From positions 1 to 56,373 of the forward strand of contig JAFZBE010000051.1 of the NCBI GenBank assembly GCA_017561935.1: 56,373 nucleotides of DNA, in the 5' to 3' direction. Source of the DNA: Bacteroidales bacterium. GTDB taxonomy: Bacteria > Bacteroidota > Bacteroidia > Bacteroidales > UBA3663. This document shows positions 1-8,268 of the stretch, piece after piece. The notes under the pieces are model-generated. The model ran no database searches, was not told the origin of the DNA, and saw only the letters and a list, made by a program, of their open reading frames with translations. Positions within the stretch are counted from its first letter, which is position 1. Every line of letters starts with the position of its first letter. Made by a program: the position numbers and the translations under genes.

Positions 1-40
1 CCTCTTAACCCCTTCTTAACATCTTAACCCCTCTTAACCC
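1..40. repeat. Short tandem array, unit near CTTAACCCC
   Basis: Four imperfect copies of a unit close to TCTTAACCCC lie at the left edge, just beyond the end of the transposase fragment. The array may continue outside the window. It resembles the 9-bp arrays found in several other spacers of this window. Confidence 0.6.
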
Positions 41-84
41 CATGCATCGCAAGCCATTCGATTGCAGAACAGCCGCAATATCGC

Positions 85-351
85 TCAAAGACGTGCGACA
101 TCACGCGTTCCGACCGCCATCCGCAACGCCTTGCCAAGTTCCGAAAGGACGATGTGCGGTGCGTCGCTGCTTCCTGCCTCGGCGAAGGGGTTGCCAGCCA
201 GTTTGCCAAAGAGGGGAAGGCGGCCTTCGGTCTCCAGCGTAATCATGTAGAAGCGCCGTTCGGTGTAGTCATGACCACTGGCTCGGCGTTTCATCGAAGG
301 CTTCTTTTCACCTGCGTATTTCTTCTTCTCGGCAAGCTCTTCCTCGGTCAT
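85..351 (-). pseudogene. Truncated REP-associated (Y1-type) transposase, N-terminal fragment
   Basis: This 88-residue frame begins MTEEELAEKKKY and contains HDYTERRFYMITLETEGRLP, followed by LFGKLAGNP and a PHIVLSELGKA segment. From memory this matches the N-terminus of Bacteroidales transposase-like proteins of the REP-associated tyrosine transposase type, which usually run beyond 200 residues. The conserved His-x-His motif (MPDHLHG-like) and the catalytic tyrosine lie further downstream in the family and are absent here. After LSELGKALR the frame drifts and stops, and no other frame down to base 1 continues the family pattern. The start lies about 20 bases after the hsdR stop, on the same strand. 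I read it as a remnant unable to act on DNA. A small unrelated ORF is the alternative. Confidence 0.5.
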
Positions 352-370
352 AATTTATCATAGGTTTAGA

Positions 371-3300
371 TTATTCTTCTCCCGAGCTGTCAGCGGCCAT
401 GAGGTTGGTGCTGTCGTCATCCTTGAGCATGTTGTTGAAGGGGATGACGGGTGCTTTCTGTTCGGACAGATCGAGGGTGGGGAGCTGTTCGGGCGCGGGC
501 TCAGCCATCTCGATGGAGGAGCTGATGCCGAGGTATTTCTTGAGGAAGGACTGGAGCTTCTGGATGACGGTCTGCTTCTTGGCTTCGCGTTTGCCCATGC
601 CGCCGATGACGGGCATGGGTGGCAGGATGCGGGTGATGCCTACGCCTGTGGTGGTAATTTCGCCTTGCTCGAAGCTGTCGTCGATGAAGCGGTAGGTCTC
701 GTCAGGCTTGAGGTTCTCTTCGCTGATGATGGTGTCGAGGTCGCGCTTGCGGCTCTCGGCGACATAGTGCTCCCAGTCGTCGATGACGTTGCCCGAGGGG
801 TCGGGTGTCATCTGGTCGATGAACTTCTGGATGAGCTCCTTCTTGTCGCGCAGGTCGGGGCTGGCTTCGATGCTTTTGATGATCTTGATGACAATCTCCT
901 TGTCCACGCAGTTGCTTTCGTGGTATTTGTTCACGAGCATGAGGATGTAGGCGATATCGACCTGTACCTGCTTGACGAGCTCGATCTCGAACTCGATGTC
1001 GTCGTTGATGTTCTCCTTCTCGACGCTGCCGCTTCCCTTGCCGCGCATCTCGTCGCGCAGGCTGAGATACCAGCTGGTGTATTGCTGCATGTCGAAGGGC
1101 GTGATGAGCTGCTTGTCGGGCGTGAACTCGTCGAAGGTGCTGAGCAGGTTGCGCATCTTGAGGATGGTGCCGAAGAGGCGGATGAACTCCTTCTTCAGGT
1201 CGTCGTCGGTGATGTCGAGGAACGAGCCGATATCGAACTTCTTCTGCAGCAGCTTGACCAGCTCCTCGTAGCCCGGGTATTGCTTGCCGTCCTTGTCGGT
1301 ATAGCCTTCGTAGTATTCCTTGAAGGTGCGCATCAGCACGATGCCGCCTGCGCCCTCGTCACCGAAGATGGCGAGTGCCTTGTTGGTGGCGTCCTCGAGG
1401 TTGCGGAAGCAGACGATGTTGCCGCAGTCCTTCACGGCGTTGAGGATGCGGTTGGTGCGGCTGTAGGCCTGCAGCAGTCCGTGCAGCTTGAGGTTCTTAT
1501 CCACCCAAAGGGTGTTCAATGTCTTGGCATCGAAGCCCGTGAGGAACATGCCCACCACGATGAGGATGTCGATCTCCTTGTTCTTCATGCGGAGCGAAAC
1601 GTCCTTGTAGTAGTTCTGGAACGATTCGCCGTCGGTGGAATAGCTGGTGCCGAAACGCTGGTTGTAGTCGTCGATGGCGCTGTCGAGGGCATCGCGGCTC
1701 TGGAGGTCGAGCTTGTCGGTGCTTTCGGGGTTCTCGTCGTCGAGGGTGCCCATGGGGTCCTCCTCTTCGTTGGCTGCGAAGGTGAAGATGGTGGCAACGG
1801 TCAAGGCTGGGGCTCCAGGTAGGGCAAGCTGCTTCTTGAACTCGTTGTAATAGAGGATGGCTGCCTTGACGCTATCGACGGCAAAGATGGAGTTGAAGCC
1901 GCGTGTCAGCATTTGCTGCTTGGTCTTCTGTCCGAAGTGGTGGATGATGTAGTCGGTGATGATCTCGATACGCTTGGGGGCGTGGAGGGCTTCCTCCTTG
2001 TCGATTGCCCAGACCTCCTTGTTATCGACGCCTTCCTTCATCTTCATGGTGCGCTCGTAATCGACGTGGAACTTGAGCACGTTCTTGTCGCGGATGGCGT
2101 TGATGATGGTGTAGGTATGGAGTGCGCGTGTGGGCTTGCCCTGTTCGTCGGGTTCACCACCGAAGGCCTCGGCTGTGGTCTTGACATGTCCGATGCCTGA
2201 CGTGGTGCCCGCCACGGGGAAGATGGGCGTGCCGGTGAAGCCGAAGAGCATGTATCGCTTGAAGCGCTTGACGATGAGGGCGTGCATGTCGCCGAACTGC
2301 GAACGATGGCATTCGTCGAAGATGAGCACGAAGTTCTCCTTGCGCAGCACCTCGTCGAGTTGTGCCTGCTGCTGTCGGCTTTGCTCCGAGATGTTGTCCT
2401 TGGTCGAAACCTTGAGCAGGGAGGAAAGCTTCTGGATGGTGGTGATGATGATGCGGCACTTGGGATCGAGGAGCTGGCGACGCAGGATGTAGCAGTTCGA
2501 GTTGGAGTTGGCACACCCCTTCTCGAAGCGGTCATACTCCTTCATGGTCTGGTAGTCGAGATCCTTGCGATCGACGATGAAAAGTACCTTGTTGACGCCT
2601 TCGATGTCCTTGGCGAGCTGTGCGGTCTTGAACGAGGTCAATGTCTTTCCCGAGCCCGTGGTGTGCCAGATGAAGCCACCTGCACGGATGCTGCCCTGCC
2701 AATGGTTGTTGAGTGCGGTCTCGATGCGCAGCAGAATCTTCTCGGTGGCTGCAATCTGATAGGGACGCATCACGAGGAGCTGCTGGTCGGTGTTGAAGAC
2801 GCAGTAGCGTGTCAGGATGCGCAGGATGGTATGCTTGGCGAAGAAGGTCTGTGTGAAGTCGGCCAGCTCGGGCAGCAGGTTGTTCTTCTGGTCGCTCCAA
2901 TAGCTGGTGAACTCGAAGCTGTTGCTCTCGTTCTTCTTCTTTTTGATGACACTCTTCTGCCCTTGCTTCAACTCCTGCACATGGGCGTAGCGTGTGGTGT
3001 TGCTATAGTATTTGGTTTCGGCGCCGTTGCTGATGACGAATATCTGCACATAGTCGTACAGTCCGCAGCCCGACCAGAACGAGTCGCGCTGGTAGCGGTT
3101 GATCTGGTTGAATGCCTCCTTGATGCTCACGCCACGCGCCTTCAGCTCGATGTGGATGAGGGGCAGGCCGTTGACGAGGATGGTGACATCGTAACGGTTC
3201 TTGTGGACGCCTGCTGTGTTCTCGTACTGGTTGATGACCTGCAGCTTATTCTTGAAGATGTTGCTTGCCTTGTTGATGAGGTGGACGTTGAAGGTGGTTC

Positions 3301-3649
3301 CGTCCTTGCGGGTGAACGATAGCGTGGGGTCTTGTTGGATCTTGGCACATTTGTCCTCCATGCGGAGCTGCGAGGAGGTGATTTCGGCGAGTATCTGCTC
3401 CCATTCCTGGTCTGTATAGATCTGGTCGTTGAGCTGCTGCAGACACAGGCGCAGGTTGTCGAGCAGCTGCTTCTCGGTATGAATGGTGAGGTATTCATAT
3501 CCCTGGTTCTGCAGTTGCTTGATGAACGACTTCTCGAGCTCGGCTTCGCTCTGGTAGGCGGTGTTGCTGAGCTTCACCTTCTCCCATTGCGCTACGACGG
3601 TGCTGTCGTTCTGTTCGGCTATGATGCTGTGGTCTGTCATGTTATTCAA
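371..3649 (-). CDS. hsdR: Type I restriction enzyme, motor/nuclease subunit HsdR
   Basis: HsdR is the ATP-dependent translocase and endonuclease of type I restriction systems. It binds an HsdM2S core, pulls DNA and cuts at a distance. The 1092-residue protein is complete. An N-terminal PD-(D/E)xK nuclease is visible as D154 followed by E168-x-K170 (in HIELKARG). The SF2 helicase motor follows, with Walker A TTGSGKT at 330-336, motif II DECH at 445-448 and TGT at 472-474. A helical C-terminal region then ends in an acidic tail. Architecture fits the EcoR124I-like group. The start overlaps the end of hsdS by 8 bases, so the two are probably translationally coupled. No frameshift is visible in hsdR, but the hsdM gene of the same operon is gutted, so HsdR probably has no functional core to bind unless another M subunit exists elsewhere. 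Confidence 0.95.
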   Translation of the reverse strand: MNNMTDHSIIAEQNDSTVVAQWEKVKLSNTAYQSEAELEKSFIKQLQNQGYEYLTIHTEKQLLDNLRLCLQQLNDQIYTDQEWEQILAEITSSQLRMEDKCAKIQQDPTLSFTRKDGTTFNVHLINKASNIFKNKLQVINQYENTAGVHKNRYDVTILVNGLPLIHIELKARGVSIKEAFNQINRYQRDSFWSGCGLYDYVQIFVISNGAETKYYSNTTRYAHVQELKQGQKSVIKKKKNESNSFEFTSYWSDQKNNLLPELADFTQTFFAKHTILRILTRYCVFNTDQQLLVMRPYQIAATEKILLRIETALNNHWQGSIRAGGFIWHTTGSGKTLTSFKTAQLAKDIEGVNKVLFIVDRKDLDYQTMKEYDRFEKGCANSNSNCYILRRQLLDPKCRIIITTIQKLSSLLKVSTKDNISEQSRQQQAQLDEVLRKENFVLIFDECHRSQFGDMHALIVKRFKRYMLFGFTGTPIFPVAGTTSGIGHVKTTAEAFGGEPDEQGKPTRALHTYTIINAIRDKNVLKFHVDYERTMKMKEGVDNKEVWAIDKEEALHAPKRIEIITDYIIHHFGQKTKQQMLTRGFNSIFAVDSVKAAILYYNEFKKQLALPGAPALTVATIFTFAANEEEDPMGTLDDENPESTDKLDLQSRDALDSAIDDYNQRFGTSYSTDGESFQNYYKDVSLRMKNKEIDILIVVGMFLTGFDAKTLNTLWVDKNLKLHGLLQAYSRTNRILNAVKDCGNIVCFRNLEDATNKALAIFGDEGAGGIVLMRTFKEYYEGYTDKDGKQYPGYEELVKLLQKKFDIGSFLDITDDDLKKEFIRLFGTILKMRNLLSTFDEFTPDKQLITPFDMQQYTSWYLSLRDEMRGKGSGSVEKENINDDIEFEIELVKQVQVDIAYILMLVNKYHESNCVDKEIVIKIIKSIEASPDLRDKKELIQKFIDQMTPDPSGNVIDDWEHYVAESRKRDLDTIISEENLKPDETYRFIDDSFEQGEITTTGVGITRILPPMPVIGGMGKREAKKQTVIQKLQSFLKKYLGISSSIEMAEPAPEQLPTLDLSEQKAPVIPFNNMLKDDDSTNLMAADSSGEE

Positions 3650-4826
3650 AGGTGAGGAGTTTCTCCCGATAATACTCGTATTGCTTCTGACGCAGTTTGC
3701 GCTCCTTCTTCAGGTTTGCGATGAGGGACTCGAAGGTGTCGAGGGTTTGGACGATGGAGTGCTGGACGGATTTGGGTGGGATGGGGATTAGTGTGGCTTT
3801 CAACTTGTCATTATAAAGACGAGCAACAACACCACCATAATCAATATCCCATTCTGCAACTGTATAGAAATATTTCAGATAACTGTTATAAACTAATGAT
3901 TCGTCGTTTCTTATCCAAACAATATTTGAATCTTGGAAATATGAAGGTGTACCATCAAAGACTACTGTTCGTCCAATTGTACCTGCTGCAGAAATTAATA
4001 CATCTCCAACTTCTGGATAATTGTAATTGGTTTTATATGTCTCAAATAATTCTCTTGAAATATATGCATCTGGTTCTTTTCCAAAGGTTCCAATTTTGAA
4101 AAATGGAACTTCTCCCTCTGAATCAGTTTGCGCTTTCATTATTCTCTTACACATATAGACGTTACCAACATCTCCAAGTTTCTTCCATTCCACTCCTTCA
4201 TCCCCTTCCTCAAACGAAAGGAGTTTGTTGCGATAGTACTCATATTGCTTCTGTCGCAAAGCGATTTCGGAATCCAATGAAGATACTAAAGAGGTGAATT
4301 TATCTAAGATCTCTACTATCCGTCGCTGGATGGAGAGAGGGGGAAGAGGGATTTGAATTTTTGCTATTTGTTTTAGATATAATCCCTTTTGAGCCGCACC
4401 ATTAGCCTGTGTTTCCAAATATGAATTGATGTTTACAATACATTCGTGCACATACTCAGGAATTACATTTGTTTTATGGAGCTTCAGTACAGCGACGCTT
4501 CTTTGGCAAGTAAAAGGTAAATCCTCATTTTTGACAACATAACATCTTCCTATAGCTCCAACAATAGTCAGAAGCAGATCACCTTGAGAAACATCGGTAC
4601 GTCTATTTTCCTTCCAAAAATCCTCTTCATTTAGAAATCGAATATCGTTAAGAATAAGTTTGTCATTAAATATGTTTTGTGAACTAATCATTCTAAATGA
4701 AGAATAATCAATCCCAGCAGGTGGATTATGACTGCCATCAGTAATTTTGTTGCATATCTCCCCCAAGGCTACCATCGGCACCCCATCTGGACACATTTCA
4801 TGAATCAATCTTTGAATTTCGCTCAT
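3642..4826 (-). CDS. hsdS: Type I restriction-modification specificity subunit HsdS
   Basis: HsdS reads the two-part DNA target and holds two HsdM subunits. The 394-residue protein has two target-recognition domains, roughly residues 15-175 and 215-365. Each is followed by a helical conserved region ending in nearly the same segment: LRQKQYEYYRNKLLSFE near 187-203 and LRQKQYEYYREKLLTFE at the C-terminus. The gene is visibly richer in A+T than hsdR, which is common for exchangeable recognition domains. It lies 18 bases after the DUF1016 gene and overlaps hsdR by 8 bases. The reading frame is intact, so recognition could still work if HsdM were supplied from elsewhere. The target sequence cannot be read from the protein by eye. 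Confidence 0.93.
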   Translation of the reverse strand: MSEIQRLIHEMCPDGVPMVALGEICNKITDGSHNPPAGIDYSSFRMISSQNIFNDKLILNDIRFLNEEDFWKENRRTDVSQGDLLLTIVGAIGRCYVVKNEDLPFTCQRSVAVLKLHKTNVIPEYVHECIVNINSYLETQANGAAQKGLYLKQIAKIQIPLPPLSIQRRIVEILDKFTSLVSSLDSEIALRQKQYEYYRNKLLSFEEGDEGVEWKKLGDVGNVYMCKRIMKAQTDSEGEVPFFKIGTFGKEPDAYISRELFETYKTNYNYPEVGDVLISAAGTIGRTVVFDGTPSYFQDSNIVWIRNDESLVYNSYLKYFYTVAEWDIDYGGVVARLYNDKLKATLIPIPPKSVQHSIVQTLDTFESLIANLKKERKLRQKQYEYYREKLLTFE

Positions 4827-4844
4827 ACCTCAATGAAATGCTAA

Positions 4845-5868
4845 TTATTCTTGTGACAAATCGGCAGGGTTTTCCAAAGTTTTCTCTAAATCCTCAATTG
4901 AAGGAAGTGAAGATTTTAGTTTTTCATATATCTCTCTGGTCTTATACTCCGCCACTCCGAGGGGTTGAGTCATGCCGCGTAAAGCATACTCTACTTTGGT
5001 ATTGTTCTTTGTACGACAAAGGAGAAGACCAATAGTAGGGTTGTCGGTTGGCAACTTCACTAAATCATCAATGGCCGAAATGTAGAAGTTCAACTTACTC
5101 AAGAATTCTGGCTTGAATTCCGCTATTTTCAGTTCAATGGCCACATAGCAATGTAATCGCGTATGGTACATTAATAAGTCAACACGGCTTTCATCGCCTT
5201 CAATGACTATAGGATATTGCCTGCCAACATAAGCGAATCCCTTTCCTAACTCCAACAGGAATTCTGTAATCTTGCTTGATAATTGATCCTCAAGGTCGAG
5301 TTCTTTTTTGACCTTTGCATAATCTACGAAGCCAAGGTTATAGGGATCTTTGAAAGCAGCCTTAGCCATGTCGCTATGAACAGGTGGCAATGTGGAAGAG
5401 AAATTGTTTGGCAATGATTGCGCTTTATCTACGTAGCCATCGGCTATCTGTAATAGCATTATGTCACGGCTCCACCCTTGCTGTGCAGCTTCAGTAATAT
5501 AGAAAGCTCGCAAAGCATTATCCTTGATTTTGGGGAGCAATGATATATGATGATACCAAGTGATCTGTGCAAGCGGCACTTGTACAAATTCTCCATCTGC
5601 TGAAATCGTAAATTTTGCAAGTCTCGCTTGCAAAATTGGAATTTCGTTTCAAAAGATCTGCGGAAAGCATTTCGATTACTTTTCCACCCCACCCTTGTTC
5701 ACGTTGTTTTTGTATGATATCATTACCCATCCACCAATAATGTTGCAGTGTTGCTGCATTAAGTTGCATCACTGCTCTTAGTCGCTGGCGGTCAATCTCC
5801 TCACAAAGCTGTTGCAACCATCGCTCATACAGTTCATGATCTATGGTAAGAAGTTTATTATTGTCCAT
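4845..5868 (-). pseudogene. Frameshifted DUF1016 (YhcG-type) PD-(D/E)xK nuclease
   Basis: DUF1016 proteins carry an N-terminal winged-helix-like domain and a C-terminal PD-(D/E)xK nuclease fold. They often sit inside type I restriction operons; their role there is unclear. Here the N-terminal part (from MDNNKLLTID at 5868, with LQHYWWMGNDI and LSADLLKRNSNF) and the C-terminal part (from EFVQVPLAQITWYHHISLLP to the stop at 4845, with VDLLMYH and AIELK giving the D...ExK signature) are in different frames. Between about 5600 and 5640, a further family-like piece (FCKRDLQNLRF) appears in the third frame. That suggests two small indels rather than one. The gene sits between hsdM (24-base gap) and hsdS (18-base gap). 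It is inactive unless the shift is an assembly error. Confidence 0.85.
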
Positions 5869-5892
5869 CCTTAGATTTGTATTTGATTATTG

Positions 5893-6404
5893 TCAAATTC
5901 TAATTATTTCATCCACCTGACTGCGCAGTTCATTGACCTTAGCCACCACATCAACGAGTTCGGCATTGATGGCATCGATATCGACCTTTTCGCGCTTATC
6001 CTCCTGCTCCACATAGCTGGAGACGGAGAGATTGTAGTCGTTCTTCTCGATGTCCTCGATAGGCACAAGGGCGGTGAAGAATTGTACTGGCTCGCGCTTG
6101 GCGTATGCTTCGACGATGGCAGGAACAGCTGGCTCGGAAGGATGAAGTAGCCCTTTTCGCCCACCATACCCTCGCGTGCCTCCTCGGCATTCTCGTCGCT
6201 CTCCTGGGCATAGTCGTAGTCGGTGATGCCCGCCTCGGCCTGCAGTAGGTTGATGTGCCGTGTGATGTTCTCGCTGATATAACGATAGAAGATGGCACCC
6301 AGGACATACGCCTTGAATTCCCATCCTCCCACAGCCCCACGCAGGCTGTCGGCTATCGCCCATATCGTCTTATGCAGTTCGTCGCGTTGAGTATTGTTCG
6401 CCAT
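5893..6404 (-). pseudogene. hsdM: HsdM remnant: N- and C-termini joined, methyltransferase core deleted
   Basis: An intact HsdM of this family is about 500 residues with SAM-binding and NPPY/NPPF motifs in the middle. Here the frame from 6404 gives the normal N-terminus (MANNTQRDELHKTIWAIADS, then GWEFKAYVLGAIFYRYISEN and GEKGYFILPSQLF). Directly after it, in another frame, comes the normal C-terminus (AIVEAYAKREPVQFFTALVP, NDYNLSVSSYVEQEDKR, VNELRSQVDEIIRI, stop at 5893). The junction is near 6125-6140. Everything between, roughly 330 residues including all catalytic motifs, is missing, and the join is out of frame. Only about 95 + 75 family residues remain. No methylation activity is possible from this gene. 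The promoter upstream is well formed. An assembly collapse is the alternative. Confidence 0.9.
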
Positions 6405-6444
6405 TTATCTTGTAGTGAGAATTACCATGATATACTTTTCGGGT

Positions 6445-6477
6445 GCAAATATAACACAATTCTCAAAATACTCCAAT
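6445..6477 (-). promoter_or_regulatory. Promoter of the hsd operon
   Basis: On the minus strand, ATTG (6477-6474) is separated by exactly 20 bases from TATATTTG (6453-6446), fitting the Bacteroidota -33/-7 promoter. The predicted transcript starts near 6442, about 38 bases before the hsdM start. The box and its surroundings closely resemble the ATPase promoter at 8080-8112. Confidence 0.7.
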
Positions 6478-6620
6478 TTTTCATCAATAAAACATGCAGC
6501 TATAGTCGCATATTTCCCATTTCCTGCCTCTTTTACCCCCAAATCAAAAGAAAAAGATTGTAAGTGCCATACATCCAAATCATTTAATTTAATTGAAAGC
6601 AAATTTTGTATCTGTAAGAA

Positions 6621-6655
6621 AAAAGCAAGCCGACCTTCACAGGCCAGCTTGCTGA
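6621..6655 (-). terminator. Rho-independent terminator after the ATPase gene
   Basis: On the minus strand, GCAAGCTGGCC...GGTCGGCTTGC forms a GC-rich stem followed by a run of T. It starts a few bases after the ATPase stop codon. An almost identical copy follows the BspA-like gene. Confidence 0.8.
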
Positions 6656-6658
6656 TAT

Positions 6659-7969
6659 CTATTTACTTTGTTTCATCCTGATGAATTCTTCTCGGAAGGC
6701 ATAGAGGGGGATGCACTCAAGCCAATCCTGACTGATGCGGGGTTTCAACGACAAGCGGATGCCACGAAGTTCGGGATGTTTGCTGATGAATGTCTTCATC
6801 GATTTGGACTGCACATTCTCTTCTGCCTTCACTTCAATGGGATATACTTTGGTGGCTATCTGAGCGACAAAGTCTATTTCGATGCGCGATGCTTCGACAG
6901 TATGATAATAGAGTGGAATATCGGTGCCTTGCATCTGGACACAAACGAACAACTCGGTGAACGCTCCCTTATACTCCGTGAAAATGTTATTTCCCACAAG
7001 TACCGCGCCAGCATCAGCTTCCACCATTGCTCCCATCAATCCGACATCCAAAATAAACAGTTTGAATGCATCGAAGTCTTCATAGAACTTCAAGGGGCTT
7101 CGCACCTCTTTTGTTCTGCTGACCTTGTAAAGCAATCCCGCATCCTTCAGCCACTCGATTGCTACCTCGAAAGCAGCGGCACGGCTACCTTTCTTCAGGG
7201 CACCATAGATGAATTTCTTGTTGTCCTTTGCCAGTTGAGAGGGGATACTTTGCCATACCATACGTATGCGTGGTACCTCGTTAGCTGGTGCATGCTTGGA
7301 GAAGTCCAGCTCATAAGCAACGAGAATCTTTTTCTGCAATTGACGCACTTCCTGCAGTTGATGGTGATCGACGTATGCCTGCACAACAACGGGCATGCCT
7401 CCTACGTAGTAATACTGTCGTAGCAAATCAATATAACTATCGCCAAGGCTGTTGACAACATTCCAGTCGCCACGTTCCAGTACATCTGCCATCAAATCCT
7501 TCCCCAACGCTCGGAGAAATTCGCAGAACGTCATGGGATAAAGACGCATCATATCGACCTTTCCTACGGGGAAGGAGGTCTGATTGTGGAGAGATATGCC
7601 CAAAAGCGATCCTGCCACTGCTATATGTATGTCGGGTGCATCTTCGCAAAAGTATTTCAAGGATGTTAGCGCTGCGGGACAGTCCTGTATCTCGTCGAGT
7701 ATGAGAAGGGTGTCGCCTGGGGTGATGTCAACACCGGACAAGGCGGAGAGACTCAACAGCAGGTCGCTGGTCTGTCCGCCATCCTCAAACACCTTGCGCG
7801 CTCTGGCATTTCTGTCTAGACTGAACATGGCGACCTTAGCATATTCACGCCTTGCGAATTCAGTGAGGAGCCATGTTTTACCTACTTGACGAGCTCCATT
7901 CAATACGAGGGGCTTCCTTTTTTCACTCTTCTTCCAGTTTATCAATGTTTTATAAAGATCTCTTTCCAT
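6659..7969 (-). CDS. AAA ATPase with DUF4143 C-terminal domain
   Basis: The 436-residue protein starts with an AAA_14 ATPase domain: Walker A GARQVGKTWL near residues 25-34, Walker B LLILDEIQD near 88-96, and a sensor-like AVAGSLLG. The second half is DUF4143. In its last quarter, IDFVAQ followed by YPIEVKAEE has the D...ExK spacing of PD-(D/E)xK nuclease folds. Family members are widespread, often in several copies per genome, and their cellular role is poorly known; toxin-antitoxin, defence and selfish-element roles have been suggested. The gene is a single transcription unit, with its own promoter (8080-8112), a leader holding three spaced dyads (7976-8060) and a terminator (6621-6655). 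It is not cytoplasmically linked to any visible partner gene. Its flanks are related spacer blocks, which suggests it was inserted as a module. Confidence 0.88.
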   Translation of the reverse strand: MERDLYKTLINWKKSEKRKPLVLNGARQVGKTWLLTEFARREYAKVAMFSLDRNARARKVFEDGGQTSDLLLSLSALSGVDITPGDTLLILDEIQDCPAALTSLKYFCEDAPDIHIAVAGSLLGISLHNQTSFPVGKVDMMRLYPMTFCEFLRALGKDLMADVLERGDWNVVNSLGDSYIDLLRQYYYVGGMPVVVQAYVDHHQLQEVRQLQKKILVAYELDFSKHAPANEVPRIRMVWQSIPSQLAKDNKKFIYGALKKGSRAAAFEVAIEWLKDAGLLYKVSRTKEVRSPLKFYEDFDAFKLFILDVGLMGAMVEADAGAVLVGNNIFTEYKGAFTELFVCVQMQGTDIPLYYHTVEASRIEIDFVAQIATKVYPIEVKAEENVQSKSMKTFISKHPELRGIRLSLKPRISQDWLECIPLYAFREEFIRMKQSK

Positions 7970-7975
7970 TTAGAT

Positions 7976-8060
7976 TACATTTTTATGTACGACTTTTGGG
8001 CGAATTGATACATTTTTATGTACGACTTTCGATAGAAATCATACATTTTTATGTACGATG
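7976..8060 (-). repeat. Three dyad repeats at 33-bp spacing in the ATPase leader
   Basis: Copies begin at 7976, 8009 and 8042 on the plus strand, each close to TACATTTTTATGTACGACTTT. On the transcript strand each holds TACATAAAAATGTA, a dyad with 5-base arms. Spacing is exactly 33 bases twice, about three helical turns, so bound proteins would face the same side. The array lies between the predicted transcription start (near 8077) and the start codon at 7969, so it is transcribed and could also fold as small hairpins. Confidence 0.85.
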
Positions 8061-8079
8061 TAGTGGCTCGTTTTCGGCT

Positions 8080-8112
8080 GCAAATATAATGTATTATCTT
8101 AAATACTCCAAT
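8080..8112 (-). promoter_or_regulatory. Promoter of the ATPase gene
   Basis: On the minus strand, ATTG (8112-8109), 20 bases, then TATATTTG (8088-8081). It has the same arrangement as the hsd promoter. The predicted leader is about 108 bases and contains the 33-bp repeats. Confidence 0.7.
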
Positions 8113-8186
8113 TTTTCTACAATAAAAAATGAAGATTTAGCCCCTTTTTTTCATTTCCCGCCTCTTTTACCTCAAAAATCCAATAA

Positions 8187-8221
8187 AAAAGCAAGCCGAC
8201 CTTCACAGGCCAGCTTGCTGA
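8187..8221 (-). terminator. Rho-independent terminator after the BspA-like gene
   Basis: It has the same GC-rich hairpin as 6621-6655, followed by T residues on the minus strand, about 50 bases after the stop of the BspA-like gene. The rest of 8113-8186 is AT-rich spacer shared with the other block. Confidence 0.8.
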
Positions 8222-8268
8222 AATTCTTTTGTAATTCTTCTCTATTTTTATTTCTGCTTTCTCTTGTT

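Larger units (their letters stand above)
6437..6655 (-). repeat. Spacer block related to 8071-8221 (promoter region plus terminator)
   Basis: Bases 6437-6550 align with 8071-8180. Both share TTTTCGG, TGCAAATATA, AAATACTCCAATTTTTC, CAATAAAA, CATTTCC and GCCTCTTTTACC in the same order, roughly 70% identical by eye. The terminator hairpins at 6621-6655 and 8187-8221 are essentially identical. The ATPase gene lies between the two blocks. Bases 6551-6620 are unique to this copy. Confidence 0.75.

Noticed and set aside
665..1822. 385-residue plus-strand ORF
   Set aside because: It lies antisense to hsdR in GC-rich DNA, is made mostly of V, D, E, L and A, and has no domain. It is a shadow of the hsdR codon pattern.
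7976..8060. Possible CRISPR array
   Set aside because: There are only three short repeats with 11-base gaps that are themselves partly alike, and no cas genes are nearby.
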